A stretch of 64,000 nt of DNA from Bradyrhizobium erythrophlei (GCF_900129425.1 NZ_LT670817.1:2356001-2420000), one strand, 5' to 3'; shown: positions 35,857 to 45,585, counted from the stretch's first letter. Notes: a model not told the origin generated them from the sequence alone. Numbers and translations are program-made.

Positions 35857-37304
35857 ATGGACTCAAGAAATTTTCCGAGTACCTCATTCGTCCGGGCGGT
35901 GGTCTGGAACTTGCCGCGCGCGTTGTGCGCGCCGCTGCTGTCGGCAGCGCTTCTGTTCGGACTTTGCCAGCCGGGCCGCGCGCAATATGAGGCGCTGGAA
36001 CTGGGACCCGAGGAGGCCGCTCCCATTTTGCCCGTCGGCGGGGTGACGGTTTTTCAGAACGTCCGCATCTTCGATGGCAAGAATGCCGCGCTGTCGCCGC
36101 CTTCCAGCGTGCTTGTGAGGGGCAACATCATCGAGCAGATATCGGCGAACCCTGCTGTCACGCAGACTGGTGCCGACGTCCGCGTGATCAACGCCAACGG
36201 CCGCGTGCTGATGCCAGGCCTGACGCGCATTGGCATATGTTCATGGCGGCAGTGTCGCCTGCGATCCTCATGACGGCGGATCCCGGCTACCTCAACCTGT
36301 TGGCTGCGCGACAAGCCGAGGCAACGCTGATGCGGGGTTTCACCACCATACGCGACATGGGTGGTCCTGTGTTCGGATTGAAGCGCGCCATCGACGAGGG
36401 CGTCACGGTTGGTCCTCGCATCTATCCTTCGGGCGCAATGATCTCTCAAACCTCGGGCCATGGAGACTTTCGGTCTCGCTATGAGGTCCCGCGGGCACTG
36501 GGCGGGCCGTTGAGCCAGTCCGAGCTCGCGGGCGTCGCAGCCATCGCCGACAGCCCCGATGAGGTACGGCTGCGCGCGCGCGAGCAACTGAGACAGGGAG
36601 CCAGTCAGATCAAGCTGATGGGAGGCGGTGGCGTCAGTTCTCCCCACAATCCGATCGAGTCGATTCAGTTCACCGAAGCGGAGCTTCATGCCGCTGTCGA
36701 GGCGGCCGAAAACTGGGGCACCTATGTGGCCGTGCATGCGTATACGCCGGCTGCGATCCGCCAAGCGGTCGCCGCGGGCGTCAGATGCATTGAACACGGC
36801 CAACTGATCGACGAGCCCACCGCCAAGTTGCTGGCGGACAAGGACATCTGGTGGAGCTTGCAGCCGCTGACCTACGATGCTGACGTTTTCGCACGGATGA
36901 GCCCGGTGTCGCAAAAGAAAGCGCTGGTCGTGTTCGCGGGAACCGAGAATGCCTACAAGCTCGCAAGGAAGTACAAGGTCAAGACGGCCTGGGGAGCCGA
37001 TATTCTGGGCGATGCGGCGGCTGCCAGCCGTCAGGGGCAGTATCTCGCCATGATGGTCCGCTGGTATACGCCTGCGGAAGCGCTCAAGATGGCAACCGCC
37101 GACAATGGTGAGTTGATGGCGCTGTCCGGGTCCATCAATCCCTATCCCGGCAAGCTCGGCGTCGTAGAAGCCGGCGCACTTGCAGATCTGCTGCTGGTCG
37201 ATGGCAATCCCCTCGACGACATCAACCTCGTCGCGAATCCCGACAAGAATTTTGTCGTCATCATGAAGGATGGCAGAATCTACAAGAACACACTGAGCAG
37301 GTGA
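35857..37304 (+). pseudogene. Secreted amidohydrolase, frameshifted at the metal-binding HxH
   Basis: The first frame (35857-36222) has a signal region and the N-terminal beta domain ending ANGRVLMPGL. The second frame (from 36222 to 37304) starts DAHWHMF and carries the rest: FTTIRDMGGPVFGLKRAIDE, QIKLMGGGGVSS with the bridging lysine, VAVHAYTP, CIEHGQL, AWGADILG, and the C-terminal LGVVEAGALADLLLVDGNPL. Family members read MPGL-I-DAHWH; here CTG runs directly into GAC sharing one base, so four bases (the Ile codon plus one) are missing. Joined, the protein would be about 480 residues with all metal ligands. It is either a real inactivating deletion or a read error; a restart at ATG 36237 would lack the HxH. 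Confidence 0.8.
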
Positions 37305-37335
37305 GGTCGCAACAAGAAGCGAGTCGGAGCAGCCG

Positions 37336-38373
37336 TTGAGTTTACTTCGCGGGTTCCTGTCCAGGTCTTTCGGGTGGCTGATCGCAACGATCTGGTTTCT
37401 GTGCTGGGCCGCGCTAATCACGTGGACCACCCTTGCCATCTACTATTCGAATCTGCCGTCAGCAGGGCTGCGTCTGGGGTTGGCGGGCGTCTTTGCGGCG
37501 TTCGCGGTCTGGGCTCTCTTGCTTTCACGTCAACGGCACATGTCCGTGATCGTGATTGCGCTATCTCTCGGTGTGGCCGCTTGGTGGATCACCATCCGCC
37601 CCTCGCACGATCGTCCCTGGCGGCCGGAAGTCGCGGTGATGCCACGGGCATTCATCGACGGCGACCGCGTGCACCTCACCGGTGTTCGCAACTTCAATTA
37701 CCGAACCCGGGATGATTTTACGGTGCGCTACGAGGAGCGCGAGGTGCTGCTGTCGCACTTGACGGCCCTCGATTTCTACGTGTCATACTTTATGGCGGGT
37801 CCGGTCGGACACACGTTCCTGAGTTTCATCTTCGACAACGCGCCGCCGCTGAGCATTTCCATCGAAACGCGGCCGGAGGTCGGCGAGAGCTTTGCGCCGA
37901 TAGCCTCCCTCTTCAAGCAATTCGAGTTGATCTATGTGGTGGGTGACGAGCGTGACCTCGTAGGCGTACGCGCCAACTATCGGCACGAGGCGGTATACCT
38001 CTATCGTCTCAACACCTCACCCGACGATGCCCGCCGGCTGCTCCTGGTTTACCTGGCGCGGATCAACGAACTCGCCGATCGGCCGGAGTTCTATCACCTG
38101 CTGACCAACAGCTGCACCATCAACATCGTGCGATACGCCAACGCCGTCGGCCGGGGCGGCCGCCTCGATGTCCGGCATCTGCTCAACGGTCTGATCGATG
38201 GCTACCTCTATTATTCGGGCCGGATCGACACCACGCTGCCGTTTGAGGAACTGCGGCGTCGTTCGCTGATTGACGAGGCCGCGCAGGCGGCCGATAGCGC
38301 GCCTGATTTCTCGCAGCGCATTCGAGCATCCCTGCCGACGATGCCCATCATCCCGGTCGCGGCTCCGAAATAA
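37336..38373 (+). CDS. DUF4105 membrane protein
   Basis: 345 residues from a TTG start. Three N-terminal membrane helices are followed, from about residue 110, by the DUF4105 domain. The domain includes FYVSYFMAGPVGHTFLSFIF with a conserved histidine and YHLLTNSCTINIVRYANAV with a conserved cysteine. These two residues are placed as in NlpC/P60-like cysteine hydrolases, so a periplasmic hydrolase or acyl-transfer activity is plausible but not shown for the family. It begins 31 bases after the amidohydrolase relic and may share its transcript. Confidence 0.82.
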   Translation: MSLLRGFLSRSFGWLIATIWFLCWAALITWTTLAIYYSNLPSAGLRLGLAGVFAAFAVWALLLSRQRHMSVIVIALSLGVAAWWITIRPSHDRPWRPEVAVMPRAFIDGDRVHLTGVRNFNYRTRDDFTVRYEEREVLLSHLTALDFYVSYFMAGPVGHTFLSFIFDNAPPLSISIETRPEVGESFAPIASLFKQFELIYVVGDERDLVGVRANYRHEAVYLYRLNTSPDDARRLLLVYLARINELADRPEFYHLLTNSCTINIVRYANAVGRGGRLDVRHLLNGLIDGYLYYSGRIDTTLPFEELRRRSLIDEAAQAADSAPDFSQRIRASLPTMPIIPVAAPK

Positions 38374-38462
38374 CTCGAAAAGTAATCCGTTGGATATCCA
38401 GCGCGGGCTACGTTAATCCGCGCATGGCGTGATACCGTCGCCCCGGGTCTAGGGGGCGCGCC

Positions 38463-39959
38463 ATGAAATTGAGCGAATATCTGCAGCACGACGCGGTCGG
38501 GCTGGCTGAATGCGTTGCGCGCGGGGAGATCAGCGCGGGGGAATTGCTTGACCTCGCGCTGCGGCAGAGCGCGGCGGCCCAGCCAAAGACGAATGCAATC
38601 TGCCGCCTGATGGAGGACGAAGCCCGCTCCCAATTGAAGAAGCCGCTGGCCGGTCCTTTCGCCGGCGTTCCCTTCCTGATCAAGGATTGCGCGCAGGACT
38701 ATGCCGGCCTGCCGACGACCTATGGCAGCCGATCGATGGTCGGCGTCGCGCCCGAGCACGCCCATGTGGTGCGACGCTATCTCGATGCGGGACTCCTGAT
38801 TTTCGGCAAGACCAATTTGCCGGAATTTGCGCTCAAGGCCGTGTCGGACTCGCAACTGTTCGGCCGCGCCAGCAATCCCTGGAATTTCGATCACACGCCC
38901 GGCGGCTCCAGCGGCGGCGCTGCAGCCGCGGTCGCTTCGGGCGTCGTGCCGATGGCGGCAGGCAATGACGGCGGCGGCTCCCTCCGCATTCCCGCCGCCT
39001 GTTGCGGCCTGTTCGGGTTACGTCCCTCGCGCGCCCGCATTTCCTCAGGCCCGGCCTATGGCGAATATTGGTACGGCGCTTCGAGCGAAGGAGTGATCTC
39101 CCGCAGCGTGCGCGACACCGCGGCGGCGCTTGACGTCTCGGCGGGCAGAGAGCCCGGCGATCCCTTTGCGGTGCCCGGGCCGGCCGAGCCCTACGCGAAA
39201 CTGATGCGGCGCGATCCCGGCCGGCTGCGCATCGGCTTTACCGCGGCCTCGCCGATCGGAACGGAGGTTCACCCCGAAGCCGTGGCGGCGGTGCGCGACG
39301 CGGCAAAGCTGCTCGGGAGTCTCGGCCACGAGGTCGAAGAAGCTGCGCCCGAAATCGATGGCGCTTCGCTGGCGAAGGCTTACCTGCATGTCTATTTCGG
39401 ACAGGTGCCTGCCGTGGTGGCGCAGGCACGCGCCGCCGGCGCGCGCTCTTCGGACTTCGAGCTCCTGACGCGGGTGCTGGCGACGCTCGGCGGCGCAACC
39501 TCGGCCGCGACGCTGACGGCGCAATTGTTGAAGTGGAATGAATTTGCGAGGGCGCTTGGGCGTTTTCATACGCGTTACGACCTGCTGCTGACGCCGACGC
39601 TCGCGCACCCGCCGATCCGCCATGGCGAGGGCGACCCGTCAGCCGCGGAGCAGGCGGTGCTGAAGCTGCTCGATCGGGCGGGCCTGCTTGGGCTGTTGAC
39701 GCGCGCCGGTTTGCTCGACGGCACCGTCGACAAGATTGCACGCGACAGCCTGCAATATGTGCCATTCACGCAGCTCGCCAATCTGACGGGCACGCCGGCG
39801 ATGAGCGTGCCCTTGCACTGGACCGCGGATGGGCTGCCGCTCGGGGTGCAATTCGTTGCGCGTTTCGGCGAAGAGGATCGGCTGCTGCAACTCGCGGCGC
39901 AACTCGAATCCGCGCGGCCGTGGTTCACCCGGCTGCCCGCCTGGGTGACGCAGGGCTAG
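38463..39959 (+). CDS. Amidase, amidase-signature family
   Basis: 498 residues. The Ser-cisSer-Lys triad is visible: the lysine in PFLIKDCAQDYAG (near residue 76) and the two serines in PGGSSGGAAAAVASG and GNDGGGSLRIPAACCGLFG. The first half ends with SEGVISRSVRDTAAALDV and the last strand block is LANLTGTPAMSVPLH. Members hydrolyse carboxamides, amino acid amides or nylon-type oligomers. The missing GatB/GatC context argues against tRNA amidotransferase. AGGGGG before the ATG is a good ribosome site. The 89-base gap upstream has no gene. Confidence 0.9.
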   Translation: MKLSEYLQHDAVGLAECVARGEISAGELLDLALRQSAAAQPKTNAICRLMEDEARSQLKKPLAGPFAGVPFLIKDCAQDYAGLPTTYGSRSMVGVAPEHAHVVRRYLDAGLLIFGKTNLPEFALKAVSDSQLFGRASNPWNFDHTPGGSSGGAAAAVASGVVPMAAGNDGGGSLRIPAACCGLFGLRPSRARISSGPAYGEYWYGASSEGVISRSVRDTAAALDVSAGREPGDPFAVPGPAEPYAKLMRRDPGRLRIGFTAASPIGTEVHPEAVAAVRDAAKLLGSLGHEVEEAAPEIDGASLAKAYLHVYFGQVPAVVAQARAAGARSSDFELLTRVLATLGGATSAATLTAQLLKWNEFARALGRFHTRYDLLLTPTLAHPPIRHGEGDPSAAEQAVLKLLDRAGLLGLLTRAGLLDGTVDKIARDSLQYVPFTQLANLTGTPAMSVPLHWTADGLPLGVQFVARFGEEDRLLQLAAQLESARPWFTRLPAWVTQG

Positions 39960-40093
39960 CTCTTCACCGGCATGGCTATCTTCGCGGAATTCCTTCCGGC
40001 CGCGGCACGGCCGCATGAACGTTCGCCACGGCAGCAATGCGCGTACGGATATCGGTCAGATCGGATAAGATGCAGGCGCAATATGGTGAGCGC

Positions 40094-40556
40094 CTATTGC
40101 GCCCCGCGGACGGTCTTTCCCAAGGTGATTTCGGGCCTGCGCAAACCCATCGCAATCCAGGCGGCGATCAGCTTCAACATGAACTTGCCGGAGTGACGAC
40201 TATAGTTCGGCAAGTCATCGGCAAGCTCGACGCCGGCGCGCCGCTCTTTTGTCATGAGCCGCATTTCAAGTGGCGGCGCGCCTGTCGGAAACCGGTTCCG
40301 GTACATCGACAGCCAGTGCCCTTTGGTGACGTCGAGGAACATTGCCAAATTGCAGCACGCGGCAACGACCCGTCGGGTCGGGGAATCCTGCTTGAGCCGA
40401 TGCTCTTCGAGATACTGCTGCCCCATCACGCATTGCACTCAATGCGCGGGCTCGCATTTGGCCGGTATTTTGCGCAGACGTAATCAGGGTTTGTTGCTGA
40501 AAGGCCACATCACCAGCAAAACACTCGAGGGCCGCAGCCCCGCACCGCGCCAGCAC
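40094..40556 (-). pseudogene. Decayed GFA-family (glutathione-dependent formaldehyde-activating-like) gene
   Basis: The N-terminal scrap LARCGAAALECFAGD (near 40550) and a longer C-terminal part in another frame (40438-40094), with YLEEHRLKQDSPTRRVVAAC, then CCNLAMFLDVTKGHWLSMYR, then AWIAMGLRRPEITLG, resemble the two ends of a CENP-V/GFA-type protein. The roughly 50 residues between, including the CxxC of the middle, are gone. It is therefore a broken copy. Family recognition is from pattern only. The remaining spacer from 39960 to 40672 has no other gene; its last 60 bases are AT-rich and should carry the adhesin promoter. Confidence 0.45.
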
Positions 40557-40672
40557 TTGTTCGCGCCCTGGATTCAGTTAAGGGTCCCAACGTAGGGTTG
40601 TACCGAGCGAAGATGATTTAGCACAAGCTATATTTTACACGAAAGTTATTTCACACGAATTCGGAGCCGGCG

Positions 40673-42688
40673 ATGACACTGGCAAGTTCAGCGGCGGGGC
40701 AACCGGCGATGGCGCAGGCTTCCGACGTGTTTTATCCGCGCGACCGCCGGGCGCGGCTGCTGGCATCGAGCGCCTTATCGGGCGGGACGCTGCGGGGACT
40801 AGCGTTGGCGGCCGGCGTATCGATCGCTGCCACGGCCCTCTGGGCAGTTCCGGCGAGGGCGCAGGCGCAGTCCTTGAACGGCGGGACGGCCACCGGCACC
40901 AATGCCTACGCTTCCGGCACCGGCGCGACTGCCACCGGAAACTTCGCGACCGCAACCGGCCAGAACAGCACCGCGAACGGTTTCAGCGCAACCGCGACGG
41001 GCGCGCTCAGCATCGCGAACGGCGCGCAGGCGACCGCGACCGGCTTGGCCAGCTTGGCGAACGGCAACTTCGCCACCGCGACGGGCCAGAGCAGCATCGC
41101 GAACGGCGACCTCGCGACTGCGACGGGTATGAACAGCACCGCGAATGGCGTCGGCGCGACCGCGACGGGCCAAGCCAGCACCGCGAACGGCATCCAAGCG
41201 ACCGCGACGGGCCAAGGCAGCACCGCGAACGGCACCCAGGCGACCGCGACGGGCCAAGGCAGCACCGCGAACGGCACCCAGGCGACCGCGACCGGCCAGC
41301 AAAGCTACGCGAACGGCGTCAACGCGACCGCGACCGGCCAGAACGCCAACGCAACCGGAGACAGCGCGACCGCGACGGGCTCGGACAGCTTCGCGAACGG
41401 CACCAAGGCGACCGCGACTGGCCAACAAAGCTTTGCGAACGGCGAGAGCGCGACCGCGACGGGCTGGAGCAGCTTGGCGAACGGCACCCTGGCGACCGCG
41501 ACGGGCAACGGTAGCTTCGCCAACGGCTTCGCTGCGACCGCGACTGGGCTGAACAGCACGGCGAACGGCGCCCAGGCGACCGCGACGGGCGAGTTCAGCA
41601 CCGCGAACGGCCAATTCGCCACCGCGACGGGCCAGGGCAGCATCGCGAACGGCAACCTCGCGACGGCGACTGGAGCGGCGAGCTTCGCAAATGGCATTCA
41701 AGCGACCGCGACCGGTGCAAGCAGCAGCGCGAACGGGCTCGCAGCGATCGCGACGGGCGCCAACAGTTTCGCCAACGGCACGAACGCAGCCGCGATCGGC
41801 ACAGGCAGCGTTGCGAACGGGAACTTCGCGACCGCAACCGGTGTCAACAGCGTTGCGGATGGGTCCACCTCTAGCGCCTTCGGTCAGGGCAGCAACGCCA
41901 CTGGCGCCGCCACCACCGCGATTGGCCAAGCCAGCATTGCGAGCGCCACCGGTGCCACGGCTGTCGGCGCCAGTGCGCAGGCCACCGCGACCGGCGCGGT
42001 CGCGGTCGGCCAAAACGCCGCCGCCACCGGCGTCAACGCCATCGCGATCGGCAACGGCGCGGTTGCGACCGGTTCGGTCGCGGTCGGTGCGCTGGCTTCC
42101 GCCGCGAACGGCGGTGCGGCGTTCGGCGATGGCGCGGTCGCAACGGGATCGAATTCCGCGGCTTTCGGCCCGAACTCTTCGGCGACATTCGCCAATTCGG
42201 CTGCGTTCGGCAATGGCGCCGCCGCAACCGCCGTGAACCAGGTCGCCATCGGTACCGCGTCGAACACTTACCGGATGTCCGGCATCACCTCGGCGGCAAG
42301 CCTCGCCGCGCAGTCCGGCCCGACCTCGTTCGTCACCAGCGACGCCAATGGCAATCTGGCAACAAGCGGCTTCAACCCGCAAAACCTCACCTCGCTGCAG
42401 TCGCAAGTTTCCTCGCTGCAGTCGCAGGTCATCGACAACCGGCTCGAGGCGCGTACGGGTACCGCGGTGGCGCTCGCGGCCGGTGCGATGCCGGCACTGC
42501 AGGCGGGGCGCCGGTTTGGCATATCGGCAAGCTACGGCAACTTCCAGGGCAGCAACGCCTTCGGCGTGGGAGCGACGGCACTTTTGTATGACACCAAGAA
42601 CTACGCGGTCGTCGTCAATGCCGGCGCGGGCATTGGACTGGAAAGGAATCTGGTCGGCGTGCGCAGCGCGGTTGCGTTGCAGTGGTGA
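40673..42688 (+). CDS. Trimeric autotransporter adhesin (YadA-like)
   Basis: 671 residues. A basic N-terminal stretch (about 1-40) leads into a signal segment ending WAVPARAQAQ. Residues 92-399 are about 22 copies of a 14-residue YadA-head repeat, consensus ATATGxxSxANGxx. A diverged head region reaches about residue 540. A short coiled coil follows (SLQSQVSSLQSQVIDNRLEA), then a C-terminal YadA anchor of four strands ending SAVALQW with the aromatic last residue typical of outer-membrane strands. Trimers form a beta-roll fibre used for adhesion and self-aggregation. Many NGT and NST sequons occur in the repeats. The N-terminal 40 residues before the hydrophobic part are longer than a normal signal peptide. 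Confidence 0.9.
   Translation: MTLASSAAGQPAMAQASDVFYPRDRRARLLASSALSGGTLRGLALAAGVSIAATALWAVPARAQAQSLNGGTATGTNAYASGTGATATGNFATATGQNSTANGFSATATGALSIANGAQATATGLASLANGNFATATGQSSIANGDLATATGMNSTANGVGATATGQASTANGIQATATGQGSTANGTQATATGQGSTANGTQATATGQQSYANGVNATATGQNANATGDSATATGSDSFANGTKATATGQQSFANGESATATGWSSLANGTLATATGNGSFANGFAATATGLNSTANGAQATATGEFSTANGQFATATGQGSIANGNLATATGAASFANGIQATATGASSSANGLAAIATGANSFANGTNAAAIGTGSVANGNFATATGVNSVADGSTSSAFGQGSNATGAATTAIGQASIASATGATAVGASAQATATGAVAVGQNAAATGVNAIAIGNGAVATGSVAVGALASAANGGAAFGDGAVATGSNSAAFGPNSSATFANSAAFGNGAAATAVNQVAIGTASNTYRMSGITSAASLAAQSGPTSFVTSDANGNLATSGFNPQNLTSLQSQVSSLQSQVIDNRLEARTGTAVALAAGAMPALQAGRRFGISASYGNFQGSNAFGVGATALLYDTKNYAVVVNAGAGIGLERNLVGVRSAVALQW
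40946..41869 (+). repeat. 42-bp tandem repeats encoding adhesin head units
   Basis: About 22 in-frame units of 42 bases, each beginning near GCGACCGCGACGGG(C) and containing AACGGC. Units 7 and 8 (protein ATATGQGSTANGTQ) are identical in protein and nearly so in DNA. Later units (from about 41740) diverge. Such arrays change copy number by slippage and so vary adhesin length. The period is one codon-frame unit, so gains or losses keep the frame. Confidence 0.88.
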
Positions 42689-42815
42689 TGGCTAAGATGT
42701 GTTGCGCGCATGTTGCGCGGGCGAAATGTGTGGTCCTCAATGGCGGCGTCGCCGCCGGATTTGCGCAAGGTGCCGTCGGCGGAGGCCGGAGTAACCGTCG
42801 CATGGTAATGGCAAC

Positions 42816-43436
42816 GTGGTGACTGACAAGTGGCGCGGCTGGCGAGTTCTGATGTTCGCAGCCGGGCTGTTGGCAATGACATCCGCCGGCCATGCGCAGA
42901 CATCAACGCAAGCGCCGAAGCCCGCGCAGATCGATCGCAACGGCGTGCTGATCCTGATCCGGTCGACGCTGCTTGCGCTGGATCAGGCCAACAAGACCGG
43001 CAATTACACCGTGCTGCGCGACATCGGCGCGCCCGGCTTCCAGAGCAACACAGCGGCGCGGCTCGGCGAGATTTTCGCCAAACTGCGCAACGACAACCTC
43101 GATCTATCCGGCGTCGCCGTGATCGAGCCGCAGCTTAATTTGTTGCCGCAGATCGAAGCCAACGGCCTGATGCATTTGGCGGGCTTCTTTCCCTCGGTGC
43201 CGACCCAGGTCAATTTCGATCTGTCGTTCGCGCCGGTGAACGGTCAGTGGCGGTTGTTCGGCATCTCGGTGTCGATCGGACAAAGCGCGCCCGCCGCGCC
43301 GACGCCACCCCAGCCGCCTGTTGCGCAAAAGCAGCCTGCACCAAATGGCGCCAAGCAGGCTGCGGCAAAGTCCGCGCCCGCGATCAAGCTCACGCCATCG
43401 GACAACAAGCCGGCCGACAACCTGCAGCCTAAATAG
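42816..43436 (+). CDS. Secreted protein of unknown function downstream of the adhesin
   Basis: 206 residues from a GTG (42816 or 42819). Signal peptide VLMFAAGLLAMTSAGHAQ. The globular part, residues 35-150, has an alternating helix-strand look (RNGVLILIRSTLLALDQANK, PTQVNFDLSFAPVNGQWRLF) that resembles small NTF2-like folds. The tail is a low-complexity Pro/Ala/Lys region. No named family is recognised. It follows the trimeric adhesin by 127 bases on the same strand and may belong to the same transcript, perhaps as a periplasmic partner. Confidence 0.65.
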   Translation: MVTDKWRGWRVLMFAAGLLAMTSAGHAQTSTQAPKPAQIDRNGVLILIRSTLLALDQANKTGNYTVLRDIGAPGFQSNTAARLGEIFAKLRNDNLDLSGVAVIEPQLNLLPQIEANGLMHLAGFFPSVPTQVNFDLSFAPVNGQWRLFGISVSIGQSAPAAPTPPQPPVAQKQPAPNGAKQAAAKSAPAIKLTPSDNKPADNLQPK

Positions 43437-43462
43437 ACCGACCGCCGAGCCAGCGAGCGAGA

Positions 43463-44242
43463 ATGTTACCCGATGAAGCATTGAAATCGATGAAGGTGAT
43501 GTTCGCGACGCCGTGCTACATTTCGTCCGTCAGCATGCACTACGTCACCAGCATCTTCGAGCTCACCCATCATTGCAACCGGTTCGGACTGCAATGCATC
43601 CTGCATATGCATTCGGAAAGCCTGATCACCCGCTCGCGCAACAAGATGGTGCTCGAGTTCCTGTCCGACGAGACACTGACCCATCTGTTCTGGATCGATT
43701 CCGACATCACCTTCACGCCGCAATCGGTCTGCCGCCTCTTGCTGATCGACCGCGACGTCACCGCCGGCGTCTATCCGATGAAAGATTTTAATTGGCCCGC
43801 CGAAGGCCTGCCCGCCGGCACCACGAAACAACAGTTCGAGGATCGCTACACCCAATATCCGTTCAACCCGATCGGCCACGGCGCCGAGCGGGTCAGCACC
43901 TATGCGGATGCCGACGGCTTCGTCGAGGTCGCTGAGGCGCCGACCGGCTTCATGTGCATCAAGCGGGATGTGTTCAGGCAGATGATGGAGAAATACCCCA
44001 AGCTGAATTACGTTCCGGACGGCCCGCCGAACCCGCAGGCGCATCTGCACTGGTTGTTCTTCGACTGCATGGTCGATCCTGATTCCGGCCGCTACCTGTC
44101 GGAGGATTACGCGTTCTGCCGCCGTTGGCGCGACATCGGCGGCAAGATCTGGGTCGATCTGCAATGCAAACTGCAGCATCTCGGGCAGCACAATTTCCGC
44201 GGCGACCTCGCCGAAAGCCTGCGGCTACAGAACCGCTGGTGA
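43463..44242 (+). CDS. GT-A fold glycosyltransferase-like protein
   Basis: 259 residues. MKVMFATPCYISSVSMHYVT at the N-terminus, SLITRSRNKMVLEFL, and the nucleotide-sugar metal motif LFWIDSDITFTPQS (DxD as DSD) are typical of GT-A glycosyltransferases of the Anp1/bacteriophage-like group. AGVYPMKDFNWPA and EAPTGFMCIKRDVFRQMMEK support it, with EDYAFCRRWRDIGGKIWVD near the end as the acceptor side. It has no membrane segment, so it acts in the cytoplasm. It follows the secreted-protein gene by 26 bases. The acceptor is unknown. Confidence 0.82.
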   Translation: MLPDEALKSMKVMFATPCYISSVSMHYVTSIFELTHHCNRFGLQCILHMHSESLITRSRNKMVLEFLSDETLTHLFWIDSDITFTPQSVCRLLLIDRDVTAGVYPMKDFNWPAEGLPAGTTKQQFEDRYTQYPFNPIGHGAERVSTYADADGFVEVAEAPTGFMCIKRDVFRQMMEKYPKLNYVPDGPPNPQAHLHWLFFDCMVDPDSGRYLSEDYAFCRRWRDIGGKIWVDLQCKLQHLGQHNFRGDLAESLRLQNRW

Positions 44243-44607
44243 TGGAAATGGCGACCTACAGGCACCGGATTTCCGTAGGTTCTACCGCCCCGTGCGACAG
44301 CCTATCGCGGGACCAGTTTGCTGGACACTCAAGAATTGACGTGAACTTCCGGGGCCGGGGAAAGGCGTCCAAGAGCGGAAGTGGGTGCTCGCGACGATTG
44401 TGAATTCCTGTACTTTGGAACTGTCAACGTAGCCAGCGGTCTACAAGAACCCAAACTGTGAGGTTGAGACACACGTTTAAATTGTTATTCATAACTTTAC
44501 CGTATCTACTTTGGCATATGCAAAATACCCAGGAAGAAACGACTAAGACTGATTCATTTCAAATGTCGGAACCTGCCGAAATTCTCCCTTCTATTTGAAG
44601 TTTGCAG
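44243..44607. other. AT-rich spacer before the PAP2 gene
   Basis: 365 bases without a gene. The part from about 44430 to 44600 is markedly AT-rich (for example AAATTGTTATTCATAACTTT), unlike the preceding glycosyltransferase gene, and marks the left edge of a low-GC segment that continues through the PAP2 gene. It probably contains that gene's promoter. Confidence 0.45.
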
Positions 44608-45585
44608 ATGCCCAAAGATGCGTGGACGACACGTGCTCCATTCGAAGATCACGAGGCGGCCGCAGTCTGGCGATTGTTCACATTTAACTGGCACCTCCTG
44701 GCTAGCTGCATCGGTGTCTTAGTCGCCGGTCTTTTAGCAACTGAATTCTATATCCGGCCCTCTGGCTACCTGATCGCTTTCGCGATGGCGGGATTCTATT
44801 GGCAGTTTGGACTCCTGAACGTCAAATCGATAGCGCGCCGGAATCCCAGGCTTTCATACTGTCTTGTTGCCATTGCGCAAATGATCATCGCCATGTCGGT
44901 AATGACTTCTCTGACTTACGTTGCAATATCGATCAATTTGCCACTGTGGGATGGAACCTTGCTGGCGTGGGATCGTGCGCTCGGCCTCGATTTTCGTTAC
45001 TATCTTGATTTCGTGAATGGTCACCCGCAAATCATCTCAGTTCTGGCTGCTGGTTACCGATCAATCACCTGGCAAATTCTTGGAATCATGTTCGTTCTTC
45101 CTCTCGCCGGAAATTACCGACGAACCGGCGAGGCAATCTGCGCTTTCGCACTGGCCTTGTTCGCGACGACATTCATCTCAGCCATGGTTCCGGCCACTGG
45201 GGTTTATGGCGAGTTAGGCTTGACCGCTTCGGATTTTCCCTACTTCGAACCGCAAGGATATTACGACACTTTGCGCGACGCGACACTTGTCCGGGCCGGC
45301 AGCTTGCACGGATTGGATTTACTTAAGCTCGTAGGGGTATTGACGTTCCCGAGCTTCCACGCCGTATCAGCAATCCTCTACACTTGGGCTTTCTGGCCTA
45401 TGCGATGGCTGAGACTATTTTTCGTTCCGTGCAATAACGTTATGCTTGTCGCTACGCCTCTGGGTGGTGGCCACTATTTCGTCGATGTCATCGCCGGTGT
45501 GGTGATCGCAACCATGGCGATTCTCGCGGCGCTAGGCATAAGTCGCTTTGTCGCGCCGAGGTGGGCCAGCCCAACCGAGGCGTAG
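44608..45585 (+). CDS. PAP2 family membrane phosphatase/transferase
   Basis: 325 residues from ATG 44608. There are about eight membrane helices. Motif 2 is TFPSFHAVSAILYTW and motif 3 is TPLGGGHYFVDVIAG, the histidine pair of the PAP2 superfamily. The spacing and the long N-terminal membrane part match the inositol-phosphorylceramide synthase-like (PAP2_3) branch rather than small phosphatases. It probably handles a lipid phosphate or a lipid headgroup in the membrane. Base composition and codon choice are clearly more AT-rich than the genes on both sides, which suggests acquisition. Ribosome site is weak. Confidence 0.83.
   Translation: MPKDAWTTRAPFEDHEAAAVWRLFTFNWHLLASCIGVLVAGLLATEFYIRPSGYLIAFAMAGFYWQFGLLNVKSIARRNPRLSYCLVAIAQMIIAMSVMTSLTYVAISINLPLWDGTLLAWDRALGLDFRYYLDFVNGHPQIISVLAAGYRSITWQILGIMFVLPLAGNYRRTGEAICAFALALFATTFISAMVPATGVYGELGLTASDFPYFEPQGYYDTLRDATLVRAGSLHGLDLLKLVGVLTFPSFHAVSAILYTWAFWPMRWLRLFFVPCNNVMLVATPLGGGHYFVDVIAGVVIATMAILAALGISRFVAPRWASPTEA

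Noticed and set aside
36237..37304. Amidohydrolase starting at ATG 36237 as an intact gene
   Set aside because: It would begin after the HxH metal ligands and has no ribosome site. The preceding frame supplies the signal and N-terminal domain, so it is treated as part of a frameshifted gene.
38463..39959. GatA subunit of tRNA amidotransferase
   Set aside because: No gatB or gatC neighbour. The sequence between the triad residues fits stand-alone amidases.
40946..41869. Regularly spaced repeats as a CRISPR array
   Set aside because: Units are contiguous 42-base coding repeats without unique spacers, and they encode the YadA-head motif in frame.
40799..42406. Long open frame of 535 codons antisense to the adhesin
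   Set aside because: The adhesin repeats keep all frames open because of their 42-base period and codon bias. The antisense product is a low-complexity Arg/Ala repeat, and the sense frame has a signal peptide and membrane anchor.
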